64,000 nt of DNA from Luteimonas galliterrae. Lineage in GTDB: Bacteria; Pseudomonadota; Gammaproteobacteria; Xanthomonadales; Xanthomonadaceae. The notes under the pieces were generated by a model that saw nothing but the letters and a program-made list of their open reading frames with translations, was not told the origin of the DNA and made no database searches. The position numbers and the translations under genes were made by a program. The DNA is taken from positions 992,001-1,056,000 of the forward strand of contig NZ_JAMBEP010000001.1 of NCBI RefSeq assembly GCF_023374055.1, read 5' to 3'. Shown here piece by piece: positions 62,026-64,000 of the stretch (position 1 is the stretch's first letter; each line of letters starts with the position of its first letter).

Positions 62026-64000
62026 TTACAGCGATTGCCCCAGTTCGATGAAGATGACGCCGTCGCCGCCCTCCTTCATGCCGTAGCCGAAGATCAGCGG
62101 ACCCACCCAGGAATCGAAGCCGATGAACAGGCTGCCGTTGAAGATGCCGTCGTCCCAGGCCATGTCGCTGCGCCGTTGCCAGGCATTGCCATACTCTATG
62201 GTGGCGCCCACTTGCGCCGAGCGTCCCAATACGGTGCCGAGCTGGTACGAGTAGCCCAGGAACGCGAGCGCGTAGTTCTGGCCGGTGAGCTGGTTGTTCT
62301 GGAAACCGGCCAGCCGCCAACGTCCTCCGAGGCGGTACAGGCTCTGAAACGGCGCAACGCCGGAAGTGGTCACGTGGTATCTGGCGCCGAGCTGCACCGC
62401 ATGCGCCCCGAAACTCTTCGCACCCACCGCATCGAAATCGGCCTGGTCGAACCGGGTGTCCGCACCCAGGCCTTCGCGCGACATGCGATAGCCCATGGCC
62501 ATCAGGAAACCCTCGCGCGGAAAATACAGGCTGTCGATCGTATCGAGCCCGACCTGCGCGAGCGCCGCGCCTTCGTCGAAATCCACGTCCGGATTGCTGG
62601 GGTCGCCCACTTCCAGCCGCGCTCCACCGGTGAACCGCTCCAGCCCGAGCGAGAGCTGCAAGGCGTTGGAAACGTTCCGCGAGAACAGGGCCCTGGCACC
62701 GCTGCGTTCGGCGCGGTAACGCTGCACCTTGTTGCCGAAGTCGTCGAAGAGGTTGAAGTTCGCCGTTTCGTACCCGCCCCGGAACTCGGCGACGTAGCGG
62801 CTTCTATAGTCGAACGGATGGTAATACTCGCCGGTCAGCGCCGGCTCGCTTCCCAATTGCAGGAGCACGCGCGCCTCCGCGCCGTAGCGCGAGATCGGCG
62901 AAAACAGCAGCCCTGCCCTCAGGTTGGATTCGTGGTTTCCCTTCAGGTCGTCGCTGAGCGTCAGGCCGGCCTGCACATAGCTGGGGCCGTGCGGCTTTTC
63001 GTAGGCCTTGATATCGACTTCGGCGGCGCCGTCCACGCCCGTCACGTCGTAAGTGATGCTGGAAAGCGTACCCAGGCCGTAGGCATTGATGATGCCCTTG
63101 CGCATCTGCACGGCGTCGAGCGGCTCGCCGACCTTGACCGGCAGGTAGGACAACAACACCTCGTCGGCATAGCCGGTGTGGTTCTCGAAGCGTATCGCCG
63201 ATATCCGCGGCGGTTCGAAAGGCGTGAACTTGTGCCGCGCCTCGAAGCGCGCGTACTGGTCGGGCGCCACGGACAACGGCGCCAACGCGGCGCTGGCGGC
63301 GTCGGCCGCGGCCTGGCCGATCTGCAGCGCCAGGTCCGCTTTCTCGAAATCGCCGGTGGAGACCTGCCCGGTCAGGTCGGGCGTGATCAGCACGTCCGAC
63401 GGGCCCAGCGTCGCCAGCTGGCGAGCGGCGCTGCCGGTGGTCAGGAAGCCGCTCATCTGGTCCAGCACGTCCACCAGGCTGGCATCGCGGTCCAACACCG
63501 ACAACGGCGTGCCTACATCGACTGCGATGACGCGATCGGCGCCCATCTGGCGCACCACATCGATCGGCACCTGATCGGCCAGCCCGCCGTCGACCAGGAT
63601 CTTTCCGTCGATCTCCACCGGCCGGAATATGCCCGGCAACGACATGCTCGCGCGCATCGCCATGGGCAGGCTGCCATCGCCTAGCACCACGTGCTTGCCG
63701 GTGTTGATGTCGGTCGCCACCGCACGGAACGGGATCGGCAAGCGATCGAAATCGCCGTTGATCCTGCCGCTGCCGGTTTGGTTCTCGAAGAATGCGATCA
63801 ACCTTTCGCCCTCGCTGAAGCCGGGCGCGAGCTTCAGCCCCTTGCTGCCCTGGATGCCCACGCCGAGCGTCGCCAGGCGCGTGGCGTCCTCGTCCTTGCG
63901 GCGCAGCGAGCGGTCGCGGCGCGGAAGGCTGTCGGTGAACAGCTGCTTCCATTCGATGGTCTGCAGCAGCGCTTCGATCTCGCCCGCGTCTTTCCCGGTA
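62026..64000 (-). CDS. Patatin-like phospholipase with BamA-type barrel (type Vd autotransporter), partial
   Basis: The frame is open to the window edge, so the N-terminus, including the GxSxG nucleophile, is outside. Visible order: rest of the patatin domain (catalytic Asp in VDGGLADQVP; DINTGKHVVL), a POTRA-like segment (about IRFENHTGYADEVLLSYLPV), and a C-terminal surface-antigen barrel ending IFIELGQSL. This is the PlpD-type layout, a lipase that crosses the outer membrane through its own barrel. GTG at 63861 is internal. Related proteins are phospholipases A1. Confidence 0.93.
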   Translation of the reverse strand, partial: TGKDAGEIEALLQTIEWKQLFTDSLPRRDRSLRRKDEDATRLATLGVGIQGSKGLKLAPGFSEGERLIAFFENQTGSGRINGDFDRLPIPFRAVATDINTGKHVVLGDGSLPMAMRASMSLPGIFRPVEIDGKILVDGGLADQVPIDVVRQMGADRVIAVDVGTPLSVLDRDASLVDVLDQMSGFLTTGSAARQLATLGPSDVLITPDLTGQVSTGDFEKADLALQIGQAAADAASAALAPLSVAPDQYARFEARHKFTPFEPPRISAIRFENHTGYADEVLLSYLPVKVGEPLDAVQMRKGIINAYGLGTLSSITYDVTGVDGAAEVDIKAYEKPHGPSYVQAGLTLSDDLKGNHESNLRAGLLFSPISRYGAEARVLLQLGSEPALTGEYYHPFDYRSRYVAEFRGGYETANFNLFDDFGNKVQRYRAERSGARALFSRNVSNALQLSLGLERFTGGARLEVGDPSNPDVDFDEGAALAQVGLDTIDSLYFPREGFLMAMGYRMSREGLGADTRFDQADFDAVGAKSFGAHAVQLGARYHVTTSGVAPFQSLYRLGGRWRLAGFQNNQLTGQNYALAFLGYSYQLGTVLGRSAQVGATIEYGNAWQRRSDMAWDDGIFNGSLFIGFDSWVGPLIFGYGMKEGGDGVIFIELGQSL

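Overview
The window is a high-GC proteobacterial chromosome segment. Its gene content points to the Xanthomonadaceae (Lysobacteraceae), most likely Lysobacter or a near relative. The strongest indicators are the acetylated arginine pathway (N-acetylornithine carbamoyltransferase plus a fused N-acetylglutamate synthase/kinase), an alpha-amino-acid ester hydrolase of exactly the Xanthomonas length and active-site numbering, a FimX-like degenerate GGDEF/EAL protein, and dense intergenic palindromes of the types common in this family. Genus assignment is inference.

Layout. 1-4467: end of a pgaABCD operon for poly-N-acetylglucosamine (biofilm exopolysaccharide). 4557-8084: an MFS exporter, alpha-amino-acid ester hydrolase and repeats. 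8085-15541: the arginine cluster argF'-argG-argE-argB-argC-argH, all on the minus strand. It is preceded by what looks like an Arg-rich leader peptide and a terminator with a competing pairing, i.e. a candidate attenuator. 15542-23818: cysS, a SufE-like protein, MFS, a CDGSH protein, an unusual DksA with a histone-H1-like tail and a lost zinc site, yidD, pyrC, and an M23 peptidase whose signal peptide is made of repeat DNA. 23980-32721: folE2, a squalene/phytoene-synthase-like protein, gph, ubiG, an amidohydrolase, divergent efp/epmB, and the FimX-like c-di-GMP protein. 32871-41774: htpX, gluQ, phaB-phaR-phaB, an NTF2-like protein, an M48 peptidase, a lipoprotein with a formylglycine-generating-enzyme-like domain, and rnd.

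41775-42656 is non-coding and packed with repeats, including a 354-bp element with long terminal inverted repeats. 42657-55432 reads as a cell-wall peptide salvage locus: VanX-type dipeptidase, class-C beta-lactamase-like hydrolase, a large TonB-dependent receptor, a transglutaminase-like protein, an NlpC/P60 endopeptidase lipoprotein, an L-Ala-D/L-Glu epimerase, an RpiR/MurR-type regulator, an L,D-transpeptidase-like protein and a dicarboxylate/amino-acid symporter. 55453-58280: a class A acid phosphatase, then a tRNA-Ala scar (intact tRNA, an inverted truncated copy, a small AT-richer membrane gene and an integrase fragment) that marks an old integration site. 58367-64000: alpha/beta hydrolase, AraC regulator with a VOC protein, small membrane protein, DUF1801 protein, DUF4136-like protein, and a patatin/BamA-type (type Vd) autotransporter that runs off the window end.

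At least seven copies of one large palindrome (consensus GTAGGAGCGGCTTnAGCCGC, then GAGCTC, then a variable loop and the mirror arm) sit between genes. The variable base in one arm always matches the other arm.
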